Shown here in pieces: positions 39,301 through 48,860 of a stretch of DNA of 64,000 nt; the first letter of the stretch is position 1, and each line of letters begins with the position of its first letter. This DNA is from Pristionchus mayeri (taxonomy: Eukaryota; Nematoda; Chromadorea; Rhabditida; Neodiplogasteridae), in assembly GCA_036245805.1 (NCBI GenBank), contig BTRK01000006.1, positions 124,001-188,000 of the forward strand, read 5' to 3'. The translations under genes and the position numbers were made by a program. The notes beneath the pieces are model-generated. The model did not search any database and had not been told where the DNA came from. It saw only the letters and a program-made list of their open reading frames with translations.

Positions 39301-41990
39301 TTTACTCAAAATATCATTATGAAGCATTTCGACAGCCTCGATTTTGCTAGTTCGGGCATATGTATGAAGGGAATGGAGACGACTGGAGGGCCAATAATGG
39401 TTGTATGTATTTATCTTAGTCACTATTAATTACACGTAATTTGGGGGGTTGAAAATCGATTTTTTTTTAAGTGAAAAAATATCGTGCTCTTTCAACGTCA
39501 TCTAGCTTCTTTGATCGATAAATGCTAGAAAATGACTGATCTGATCGATTGAAATGATAAATCTGCGAGATGAGAATTTTTCAAAATTTGGCATCTCATG
39601 TTTTCGACCAAAATTGCGAAAAAAGTACCCCCCTAAAATTGCCGATTACTATTTTTCCTATATGCCTATGAAGTCAAGCTTCCATAATCTGCAATAAAAT
39701 TCACTGCGTTTGCTCCTTACCGAGACGCTATGATTTTATTTATACTTGGAATTTCAGTTTTTCGTCCATATTATTTGAACTTGCAGTCCCACAGCTTCAC
39801 ACTTAACAGAAAAGCTGTTCAACTCATTTTTCTGCGTATTTTGAGCCCTATGCCACGTCTGTAGCACAACATGGAGCTAAGTTACGGTAGAGCCGGCTAT
39901 AAAACCGGAAAATTCCTAAAAGCCGGATCTGGGACCTATGACCTAGTGTGTGCGGGACCTATGACCTAGTGTCTCTAGTGTATGCTACCACCACAATATG
40001 AAGCCAAACAAAAAATAAAAATCGGGAATTGTTCCCGCAGACCTTCACTGGCTCGTGATACCTGTGATAAATTTTAATATTATCTGCGTACATTCGCGCG
40101 ACTACACCTCCATTTTGCACGAGGCTCGGAATTTCGGATGTAAAAATTAGGAAGAGGAGGGGGCCCAGTACTGACCTTTGTGGAACTCCGCTGGTCATTG
40201 GGAAGTGAGTGGATAGGCTTTCACGTAATCTTACTTGGAGTGTCCTATTAGAAAGATATGCAATTATCCACTGGATTGTCCTACTAGATAGACCAATGGA
40301 GTTTCGCTTCAGTTTAAGTTTTGGGTGAGAAACACGATCGAATGCTTTAGCAAAGTCAAAATAAATAACATCGACCGGTTTAGCATCACTAATCGAAGCA
40401 TCATGTTATTGTTATGAGCAGTTGCATTTAGACACCCCTTTTTAAAATTAAATTTGTTGTTGGTTGAAAACATTAACGCATTTGAGGATCGTGAGGATCT
40501 CTGGAAGAAGTTGGATTCATTGGAGGTCAGTCCACCTGATCCGAGCAAACCACCCAAGATTCTGAGCGAAGAATCTCTACAGACTTTCGCTCCTGTAAGT
40601 AATTCTCAATATTTTTTTATTGTTACACTTGAGAGATTCAGACTCGACCGTCCCTTTCTACTATTGCTAAAGAAGGAGAGAAATCGCCGTCTAGTAGCAA
40701 GAAGGTTTGATTTTATTGATGGGGCAATTGATAATCATGTTATGCAGTTTCCCATCCCCTATAGTCATCGTCGCTAGCAACCCTGGGGGGGGGGGGGTGT
40801 TCGACTTGAGGTTGCTCCTATCTTGCTGATTATTTAAAGTTACCCAACATGCACGAAATTGACCCCCTATTTTTTGTCCTCAATCGAATAACCGAATTGG
40901 TTGAGAATGAATATGCAAAATGCGTAAAATTTATAATAACCCCCAGAGGAAGGCAGGAACGGATAAGGTTGAAGTTGCCTGGTCCTGCGCTCTCTCATTT
41001 TTTCACACTCGCGTCTTGGGAACAGGGTCTCGTTCTTGTTAGGTAACTTTAAGCATGTATATAATCTAGCAAGTTAGTCCACGAGTGATTCCGAAACCTA
41101 CTCCGCTAGCACCGGGGCCCACGCCGAAGGCGGGGGCGTAATCGTGCTAGTTACGACGGTAATGTACCGCCTATCAGCCTCAAACACATATGCACACTTA
41201 CTCACAGGATTTTTAAATCTCCCACCTCTTGATCTCCAAATATCACGAGCGCGCACATATCTTTGGAAAGCATTTTCTCATGATTTGAGGATTTTAATTT
41301 TATTTTTATTTTTCAGCTATTTCAGATGATGTCCAACTATTTAAATAAAAATGTAAGAAACAATATTAAGATACACAATTATGACAATTTCGAGAACGCT
41401 TTTCTGAATTGATATTTCTGAACCAGTCATTTCTGAAATCACTTCTGAGCTGGTAATTTCTGATTTTGTTTCTCCGAACTGTTTGATCCCCTGTTGTGTA
41501 ATATATTTTGATCACCCTGATGCATTCCTGACACCCCAAAGTCAATTTTGCACACTTCATTTTGAAGGTCCATCGAGTCGGGTCATGGGGCCTTTAACGT
41601 TGACAGCAAATTCTACTCGGGATCTTATTCCCATTAAATTAGCATCGTCGAGTTGCAAATTAAAAAAAACGTGTTTTCGGCATCACGGTAAAGAAAAGGG
41701 AAAAAGAGTAAAAGTTGCAAATACCTTCAGCGCATTTCTCATAGTTGAATCTAAAACACTAAATAAGCCACGCCTGAGCTATACTCACCGGGTACTACGC
41801 ATTTGCCAATTTAGGAGGAATTCTAATTTTTGCTAGTACCAAGCTCAAAAATGTTCACTTACTCAGATAGTCTCTCTCGAAGTTGTGAATTTTGCAGGTG
41901 AGCGGGGGCTCGTCAGCGCCCGCTGCAGTTGCAGCATCGCCTCCGTCTGCGGGAGCCTTGTCTACTAGTCCCGGACAACGAAAATCTTAG
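27356..41990 (+). CDS. PP2A regulatory subunit B56 (B') family, pptr-1/pptr-2 type, 20 exons
   Basis: Exons: 27356-27427, 27520-27614, 27870-27940, 28033-28136, 28266-28346, 28591-28704, 29358-29450, 32489-32561, 32647-32704, 32880-32939, 32988-33045, 33105-33155, 33213-33266, 35139-35186, 35335-35457, 35775-35846, 35889-35945, 36534-36653, 40487-40594, 41898-41990. All phases join to 534 residues. The protein targets the PP2A catalytic/scaffold dimer to substrates. A short N-terminus with [12 protein letters not shown] is followed by the B56 HEAT-like core: [103 protein letters not shown]. The tail is Ser/Ala/Pro-rich. Introns 7, 13, 18 and 19 are 1.3-3.8 kb and packed with inverted repeats and LINE fragments. 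C. elegans has two paralogues, PPTR-1 and PPTR-2; I cannot tell which this matches. The boundary of exon 19 is the least certain. Confidence 0.93.
27743..27800. repeat. Short palindromic element, copy 1 (B56 intron 2)
   Basis: CGAAACCCACTCCGCTAGCA, then a CACCGCCGAAGGCG core, then TGCTAG. The ends CTAGCA/TGCTAG and the core GCCGAAGGC are inverted repeats. A second copy lies at 41092-41150. Confidence 0.6.
30105..31155 (-). pseudogene. RTE LINE fragment split by a foldback element (B56 intron 7)
   Basis: On the - strand, 31155-30951 encodes an RT piece ([19 protein letters not shown] and [20 protein letters not shown]) closely matching the RTE ORF at 9852. The catalytic box is YAED and not YADD, so it is inactive. 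The match resumes at 30160-30105 (GGAGTCTTCGAGAG...), with about 180 bp missing and the 30161-30949 foldback in between. Confidence 0.75.
30161..30949. mobile_element. Foldback element with TA target duplication in the RTE fragment
   Basis: The ends read GCTGTGCAAGGAGC and GCTCGTTGCACAGC and are flanked by TA (30159-30160 and 30950-30951). Long arms rich in ACCGTA and TACGGT motifs mirror around about 30510. A run of 14 G lies at 30180-30193. The block CAGATCCAGTTCCTAGGGTC and its neighbours are shared with 53118-53400, so both belong to one family. No ORF. Confidence 0.7.
31256..31638. mobile_element. hAT-type MITE (B56 intron 7)
   Basis: The terminal repeats are CAGGGCTGTGCGGCAAG and the complement CTTGCCGCACAGCCCTG, the classic hAT form. 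The flanks GCTCTCAA and GCTCAATT look like an 8-bp duplication that has lost two bases. The interior repeats GGCATAT/CCGG motifs and has no ORF. Confidence 0.75.
33365..33800. repeat. Foldback repeat in B56 intron 13
   Basis: AAAAATCGGGCGTGGTCAAG and TTTTAGATAATAC near 33397 are mirrored near 33735-33785 (ATTATCTACAACTTGACCGC, GTCCGAATTTT). Non-coding. Confidence 0.55.
34907..35002 (+). repeat. Two identical 48-bp tandem units
   Basis: The unit starting GGGGTGGTGTGGTCGCCGTA occurs twice head to tail with no differences that I can see. It lies in B56 intron 13, 137 bp before exon 14. Confidence 0.9.
36783..36900 (+). repeat. Short tandem array in B56 intron 18
   Basis: Three copies of a unit containing GGCTACGTCTCCTTGGAAGG and then A(T/C)AAACCACCC, with spacing of about 36-55 bp between copies. 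Confidence 0.8.
37990..40410 (-). pseudogene. CR1-like LINE RT remnant split by a 1.8-kb foldback element (B56 intron 18)
   Basis: The - strand at 40410-40067 encodes [36 protein letters not shown] and YADN. The frame resumes at 38239-37990 with [16 protein letters not shown] and [20 protein letters not shown]. Both halves align with the + strand copy at 46709. The second catalytic Asp is changed (YADN), so it is dead regardless of the insertion. The element lies antisense to the B56 gene. Confidence 0.85.
38240..40066. mobile_element. 1.83-kb foldback transposon with ATAA target duplication
   Basis: The termini read CACATGTATCATGAGTCAGT at the left and, complemented, CACAGGTATCACGAGCCAGT at the right. 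ATAA flanks both ends (38236-38239 and 40067-40070). The arms are about 850 bp, mirrored around about 39190, and only slightly diverged. The element interrupts LINE RT coding sequence exactly between ...KIY and RSF... . No transposase ORF is present. CACA termini suggest a CACTA/EnSpm or hAT-like source, but the 4-bp duplication leaves the superfamily open. Confidence 0.85.
40838..41048. mobile_element. TTAA-flanked MITE, copy 1 (B56 intron 19)
   Basis: The ends are AGTTACC and GGTAACT, flanked by TTAA at 40834-40837 and 41049-41052. The inner block ACGAAATTGACCCCCTATTT is shared, inverted, with the copy at 45469-45693. TTAA duplications are typical of piggyBac-type transposition. Confidence 0.75.
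41092..41150. repeat. Short palindromic element, copy 2 (B56 intron 19)
   Basis: CGAAACCTACTCCGCTAGCA, then the CACGCCGAAGGCG core, then CGTGCTAG, matching the copy at 27743-27800 in the same orientation. Confidence 0.6.
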
Positions 41991-42011
41991 TTCACGGTGA
42001 GCTGACAGACG

Positions 42012-42017
42012 AATAAA
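42012..42017 (+). terminator. Polyadenylation signal AATAAA of the B56 gene
   Basis: AATAAA lies 22 nt after the TAG stop at 41988-41990, an acceptable position for a short nematode 3' UTR. Confidence 0.55.
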
Positions 42018-44118
42018 AAGATTTATTTTATTCTAAAAGCGTAGCACAGCAATTCAACTCAGAAAACAAATTCATTCGCGCGGAATTAAACCCATTAATT
42101 CCGGATTAGCTGAACAATGGACAGTCGGGATAAAAATCAGAAATTACAAGTTCAGAAATAATATTTCAGAAAAAAATACATTTTAGAAATTTCACTTCAG
42201 AAAAGCCTGGTTCATAAACGTTAATTCAGCCAAGGACTTCAGAAATTGTTTATTATTCGGGCTATTAATATTTAGGCTCTTACATTTTTTTTCGAACTGT
42301 CTTATCCCCCGGAACAATGGGAGAGGTCTGAATCGAATTTTCTGATTTGCTTTAAATGCTGCTCAAGGCAAGGAATTCACTGAATTAAATTCAGATCCTT
42401 TTCACCAAATTGATAATATCAATTGCCATATCTTTCAGAAATTTTTGGTTTAATTTCCTGCAACCGACTATGAGGGGGATAATTAGCCAGGGCGAGATCG
42501 ACCCGAGCATCGCTCTGCCGTGCAAATGAATCCTTTTTCTGAATTGACTTGCTGTGCATAGGTGCAATAATTTATTACATCCGAAATAAATATTTTGCAG
42601 TGATTCATTCACTACCCGGTCTCCTTCCCGATCGCTCACCATTCTCTACTGACGTTCCCAACTGATGTTTTTTTAACGGGAATTTGTAATTGTTTCCCTT
42701 CGAATGCCTCGTAATTTGTCTCTTGTACTCTTACAAAATTTAAGTTTTTTGGCTCAGCCATTTTCTAGAATGAGCAGCGAAAGTGTGTGGGACCGTAGGG
42801 AATGACGGTGGGCACGGGAATAAGGAGGGCCAAAAATACTTTTTAATGACCCACTTACTATTCAACCAATTCTTCCGTCTCCACCATGTAATTCTACTTC
42901 CTAGCGCCTCATAGAACGTTGATGCAACTTTGCTATCGAAGCTAGATTGTGTGCATCTCTACATAGATTGTGAATTATCTTCAATATAATGTTTCTCTCG
43001 CTTTTCTTTATCTCATTAATTTATATCTCTTCGTTCTAAATCTCTTCATAAATGCAATCATCGGTGAGTTCATCTTTATATCGGGTCTCCTGTAATAATG
43101 CATGAACCTTTCCATAAATGGCAGAAAAATCATATTTCTTCGAATATTATCGATTCAGTTTTCTTCAATTCTTCCGATTCATTCCTATTGTAACGCTGAT
43201 ATAAGTAGTTTTCGAAAGTTGTTCATGCACTCGCAGGAGATCCGTTTAAGTAACCTTTTAGGGGATCCGTTATTCGCGTTACACTAAGAGTTTTACAATC
43301 TTTCGTGACTACGGTACTCCTAAGTATACGTAGTCAGGAGGTATCTTTGTAACTTTCATGAGAGTAGAATACGGAAGTAGTAAACAATTGATAGGACGAT
43401 GGCTTAGGTTTCCGACTGCTGTCACATCAATCCTCCCTTCTCAAATGCCTCAATCCTCCTGAATTTTTGTTTAGTTCTACGATAATTCATAAGATTCGAG
43501 AGATCTTTTCTACAAATACTCTTGAGGCTCGCTCATACATTTTCTTCCCTGCTTCAATACTCGTCGATCGATATCTTTTATACTTTCAATCAACTTAGAG
43601 AATCACATTTTAATTACTACGATTGTAATCATACCGATATGCGCGTTGTAAGGAAATGAATGAAGAGCTCTTGTACATAGCAGATACAGGATTTTATCAC
43701 GGCTGGAGCGTCAAAACATGAACATCGAAACAAATTTCAAATGGATCGCCTCGAGCGTATACACGTAACTGATGCTAATGAATAATTCTACTTTTTGCGC
43801 TTTCTATCAACTGGTGAAGGAGAGCGAATTCGTGGAAAAGGGAAAACTGAAGAGATCAAGAGAGGTTGTTTGATTACCTGTAAAGAGATTTCAAAATTCT
43901 CTCATTTCATTACTTTACCTCAACTTGTATATCTTCACCACATCGTCTCTTAAGAATTAAGATCTGCTCTTCCAATGATGCTCGCATGATATCCACTGCC
44001 TTCTTCACAGAATTCTATGGATGAAACAACGTTTTGCATCGATCTTCGCGATTTTTCACCTTGCATTTTCTTAACCACAAAGGTGTAAAATATAAGACTT
44101 GGTTTATTCTTGATACTA
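42018..44118. other. Intergenic region, no gene recognised
   Basis: No supported exons. At 42120-42320 there are clustered TTCAGAAAT-like motifs that mirror a similar cluster at 41390-41480, a degenerate inverted repeat straddling the last B56 exon. The remainder shows nothing notable. Confidence 0.45.
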
Positions 44119-44176
44119 TTAGTGTGTCCCATACTTGCATTTTTTTCCGGAGGAACGTAAAATCGGCCGTATTCAT

Positions 44177-44522
44177 TAGAGACCGTCAATTGAATTAGTC
44201 ATTTCACGATTGACGAGAAATGAAACTCATTCGATTCCCTTAGTCAATTGATTGATCGGTCAATCGAGTGACAAATCAATCAATTGATGAATTAAATCGA
44301 TTCCCAATCGATTGATTACTCGATTGGGCAATCGAGTAACAAAGGATACTCGAGTAAACAAATTGGAGGGCGCGAGGCCGCACCAGTCGACGAAAGAAGG
44401 GGAAAATGAATTAATTGACGAGGGGAGAGAAAGGGCAATCAATCGAGTAACAAAGGATACTCGATTGAGTCAAACGAGTATCAATTTCATTACTCGATTG
44501 ATCAATCGTTAGACGGTCTCTA
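44177..44522. mobile_element. hAT-type MITE with exact 8-bp target duplication
   Basis: The termini are TAGAGACCGTC and GACGGTCTCTA. The flanking GTATTCAT is identical at 44169-44176 and 44523-44530. The interior consists of ATCGATT/AATCGAT-like inverted motifs and has no ORF. It is inserted in the left arm of the mariner-type element. Confidence 0.88.
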
Positions 44523-44616
44523 GTATTCATTGTGTTTCCCAAATGTTAATATTATTTAATAGAGCAACCATTACACAATCACAATATCCATTGAATTAAC
44601 ATCAGCTGCTCTCCTC

Positions 44617-45467
44617 ACTGTTAAGAGATCATCCACCAGAAAACGGAAAAGGTCCACGATTGGTCAAAAAATAAATTTCCTCGATATTTTTTTCTTGAAA
44701 AAAATTTTTCCCGAAAAGTTTCGGTTTAAAAGTGATTTTGGTGCATTTTCTCATAAAGATAAGGGATTTCCATGTTAGAATGGTAAAAACGGAGAAAGAA
44801 AAACGTTGGAGCCAAAAAAACGATTTTCAAATAAAAAAAAACATTTTCACCGAAAAATCGAAATTTTTAAATTTTTCCATAGTGGCAATTTTTGCATATG
44901 AACACGTTGGCATGATATAGAAAGACATATATTCCAAATTAGAAGGTGATTCGAGGCCGGAAACAGTATCTGCATTCAACAATATCAAGCCGTTTTCACG
45001 ATTTTTAGCCATAGAGCCAAATTCGGGCCGAAATTTGAGCATGAATGGCCATTTTAAAAATTCTGCAAAAATTCTCATTGGCGTATTATATGATGAACTA
45101 AAAAAATGCTAATCACCCAAAGTATTATTTTTTTGTAAAAAAGTTATAGCCATTTATGTGGGATTTTTTGATCTCCAAAATCCATTTTTCGTCTCTAATT
45201 TTTTTCTATCTCGTATTGGACCACTTTGGCATAGAAATTCGGTATCTACGTGAAAAAATACACCAGAAAAACTAAACTTTTCGGGAAAAAATTTTTCGCC
45301 ATCAAAATGAGGGGTTACGGTAACTTTCTCAAAATCGATCCCTGACTTTTACCAATGGTGCCCGCATTCCAAACTTTGGTCACTTAAAAAAAATATTGAG
45401 GAAATTTATTTTTTGACCCACCGTGACCCTTGCCCAGGTGTTACATTTTCTCGTGGACGGTCTCTTA
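44617..45467. mobile_element. Foldback element nested in the mariner-type element
   Basis: The left end, TTAAGAGATCATCCACCAGA, is mirrored by TCGTGGACGGTCTCTTAA at the right. The inner arms match too (GTTTAGTTTTTCTGG-like blocks and the AAATTTCCTCGATATTTT complement). Its right end provides the TTAA into which the next MITE inserted. Confidence 0.65.
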
Positions 45468-45468
45468 A

Positions 45469-45693
45469 AGTTACCGGACGAGGACGAAACCCTGATCTGA
45501 CCCTGATCTCGTCGCGTGTAGAGAGTATGCAAAAGTGAGAGAGCGCGGGATTACACTGATCATTTCAGGCTTTCCCTTGAGGCTATTATTGATTTTTAGC
45601 ATTTTTTGTATATTCATTCTCTACTAATTCAGCCATCGGCTATTCGATGGAGGACAAAAAATAGGGGGTCAATTTCGTCCTCGTCCGGTAACT
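45469..45693. mobile_element. TTAA-flanked MITE, copy 2
   Basis: The ends are AGTTACCGGACGAGGACGAA and its exact complement, flanked by TTAA at 45465-45468 and 45694-45697. Same family as 40838-41048 by termini and the ATAGGGGGTCAATTTCGT block. It sits on the right edge of the 44617-45467 foldback. Confidence 0.8.
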
Positions 45694-46441
45694 TTAAGCT
45701 AATTTTTATGTAACGGGTACTGTATTGACCCATCAAAATTTATTTCGAAGGAGCGCAAAGGTTTGATGCCACTAACTAACTATTTTGAAAATACACGATA
45801 CAACAATTCTTTCAGTGTACTTCATTTATGACATTGATTTGTATGTTATGAATTTTAGCGTTCAATACTGACCACACTCACACGGGAAAGCTAGGTTCTT
45901 TCTTTGTGCCATCAAATCGAACCCTAATTTGGATATGCGCTAAATGGAGATATTTAGTGGTACTCCATATTACGTTGTGGAAATAACATTTGAAGAACTT
46001 TGAGGGAAATTTAATATCAATTATTTGTTTGATCGTGAAATGTCATCGGCAGTGGAAAAAAATGGTTCAGTTTTTTAACGACTTTTTTGTTTTTTTTATT
46101 GTTGCATCAACATCAGTAAGCAGATTCCTTCAAGATTTAAAATTAATGTTAAGCTATTCAAACACTGTAAAACGTAGAAGAAAGAAATACGATTGCATTA
46201 GAAAGAAGCCGTAAGGAAAGAAAAACATGTTGAGGAAAACGTGTCGATGAGCCAGTACAGTACCCTTGACATAAACGTTTCTTAAAAACGTGTGGGAGCA
46301 GCTGATACAAATTCCATGGGTTGCGTGATTGTGTAATGGTTGCTCTATTCAATAGTATTAACATTTGGGATGGACAATTAATACGGCCGATTTAAAGTTC
46401 CTCTGAACACAAAAAGTGTAAGAACTTATGGCACACCCTAA

Positions 46442-48010
46442 TATAATTCAACATTATTGAGAAATGGAAACGCTCCTCCTGCAAAACCCCTGAGAACATT
46501 GACATTTCATTCATAAAACGAATTGCCGTACCCATTTCCGAAGCCCTTGAAATCATCTTTAAGAACTCCTACCAATCTGGTACAGTCCCTTCCCATTGGA
46601 GGCATTCCATAGTAACTCCTGTTAAGAAATCGCTCTCCTTTTTCCAATCCCCTAAACTACAGGCCCATCTCTATTACATCATTCTTTTGCCGAATTTTCG
46701 AGCGCATTTTGTGCAAATCTATTATCAACCACTGTGAACAATTAAACATTTTCCCCGATGAGCAATACGGATTCCGCAAGAACCGATCGCGTGAACTTCA
46801 AATGCTCGAAGTCCTCGAACACTGGACAGCCTCTATTAGTGATGGGAAACCAATAGACGTTATCTATTTTGATTTCGCAAAAGCATTTGATAGAGTATCC
46901 CACCCCAAGCTAAAACTTAAGCTCACCACCATAGGTCTCTCCGAAAATACAATCAAGTGGATAACAGGATACCTCACAGATAGATCATTCCAAGTGAGAG
47001 TAGAAGATGTGCTCTCTACCTCAATGTCTGTAACTAGCGGCGTCCCACAGGGGTCAGTCCTTGGCCCCTTGCTCTTCCTTATTTACACATCAGAAATCCC
47101 TACTCTAGTACAAAATCATAGCGTCGTTGCAAGAATGTATGCTGATGACATAAAAATATATCGATCCTTTAGGAAGGGAAATTCAGCCGCCCCTCTACAA
47201 GCTGCGATTGACACTATCGTAAACTGGTCTGAAGAGTGGCAACTACCCCTTGCTGCGCATAAGTGTAACTCATTGCACCTAGGCAGAGCAAATACAAAGC
47301 GAACATATACTATAGGAACCACAACTCTGGAACAAAAAGAAAAAGCGAAGGACCTCGGTTTTGTTGTCCAGAAAAACCTCTCATTTTCCGAACATTGCAC
47401 TACCGTATCCATTAAGCCAAAACTACTAGTCACACTATCCTCAGAGCATTACGAACCAAAAATATAGAAGTACTCGTCAAAACGTACTCAATGTACATTA
47501 GACCGATTTTAGAAAGCGCTTCACCCGTCTTCAACCCTTACCAAAACAAGGATAAAAAGGAACTCGAAAAGGTACAAAACTATTTCACTCGATGGTTATT
47601 TATGCGCTGTTTTAATCATACTTGAGAAAACATGCCCACTGCTCTCGATCGCAACAAGAGACTAGATATTGAGTCCCTAGAGAAGCGTAGAATAGCGATT
47701 GATAAGAGAGTAGCCACAAATCTCATGCGAGGCAAATATAGTATCTCCAACCGAAAACCACATTATTACAAAATTTACTACACTCGAAACGGAATGAACT
47801 TCAATAATCCTGGATCGAACCACAACTACAGACACAATAGTTTCTTTCCAAGAGCGGCAAGGCTTTTAGTAAATTCCGAGAATCAAACCGGTTCCCCTGA
47901 GTAGATCCCCATGTCCCATTGTACCATTATTCACTCTTCATTTTAACCTTCATTAATTGCCTATTCTATTTCAATTTTGTAACGTTATTTCGACTGAAAT
48001 AACATAAATA
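46442..48010 (+). pseudogene. CR1-like LINE reverse transcriptase, 5'-truncated with frameshifts
   Basis: RT blocks run from about 46490 (ALEIIFKNSYQSGTVPSHWR) through a frameshift near 46640 into an open frame of 252 codons. This contains [47 protein letters not shown] and an intact YADD. A stop follows near 47465. The C-terminal region continues in another frame (47632-47904) to a stop, then an A/T-rich tail with a short TA tract. Endonuclease sequence is absent. It starts directly at the right end of the mariner-type element. Confidence 0.85.
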
Positions 48011-48389
48011 TATATATATTTGACTTAATTTTTCCACAATGATGATTCTGAGTCAACTGTAGCATCTCATTTCTAAAGCCATCTCCTCAAATACCAGTTA
48101 GTTAGATTTTAACAGGTACAAACCACACGAAGCTGTTACAAATCATGAGTCTGACACAAAAACAAATCAAGGCTCTCCATTCGCCCGCTTTGACACTTTT
48201 TTTAGAAGCTGTGTGTGGTATGTTTCAAATTTGATACGTTCTTAAAGAACCCAATACCCAAATTGAATATAATAACTCACAACAGCCGCCTCTGAGGCGA
48301 ACAATGAATCTTGCTCGCCGTATTTTGCCACGAGTTTCGAATATCTTTAATAAAAATAATTTGCTCTTGTGTTGTGACAACAGATAGCG

Positions 48390-48515
48390 TAGTCCGTGGT
48401 GTGGTGGCGAGATTTAATACATGTGACACTAAATATACGCGGAAAGTTTTCTCCTCCGCGTTCTGCTCATATTTAGAATCAAATGTATTAAATCTCACCA
48501 CCAAACCACGGACCA
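48390..48515. repeat. Foldback repeat
   Basis: AGTCCGTGGTGTGGTGGCGA, then GATTTAATACAT, mirrors TGTATTAAATCTCACCACCA, then AACCACGGAC, around TCCGCG-flanked loop sequence. Confidence 0.75.
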
Positions 48516-48714
48516 GGCTTTCTGTACTCACAGTGCAAGAATTAGTGCTGTGCATTTCCCGGAGGTCGGAAAAAATATCGAGAAATCCAGCGTAATTTTT
48601 TTAAAAATTTCCGTTAATTTGAAGCATTTTAAAACATTCTCAAGATTTTTTGTTCCTACTCGTGTTCCACTTGTTCCCGGGAACACTCCGTCGAGCGATC
48701 CCGGATACATCGGG

Positions 48715-48860
48715 AATAAAATCAGGAACAAAAGGAACAAAATCGGGAACAATGTGTACAAAATCGGGAACAACAGATACAAAATGGGGAACAATGGGTA
48801 CAAAATCGAGAAAAACAGATACAAAATCGGGAGCAATAGGAACAATATCGGTACAACGTA
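48715..48860 (+). repeat. 21-bp minisatellite, about 6-7 units
   Basis: Units of the form GTACAAAATCGGGAACAAC recur every 21 bp with mismatches. Because 21 is a multiple of three, they create spurious open frames on both strands. The array is flanked by diverged inverted sequences containing GGGAACAC and GTTCCCGG. Confidence 0.8.

Larger units (their letters stand above)
44119..46441. mobile_element. Mariner-type foldback element carrying three nested insertions
   Basis: The termini are TTAGTGTGTCCCATACTT and, complemented, TTAGGGTGTGCCATAAGTTC, flanked by TA at 44117-44118 and 46442-46443. The arms match well, for example AATCGGCCGTATT near 44161 and AATACGGCCGATT near 46380, and AACCATTACACAATCA near 44568 against its complement near 46320. 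The 44177-44522, 44617-45467 and 45469-45693 elements are inserted within. No intact transposase. Confidence 0.75.
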
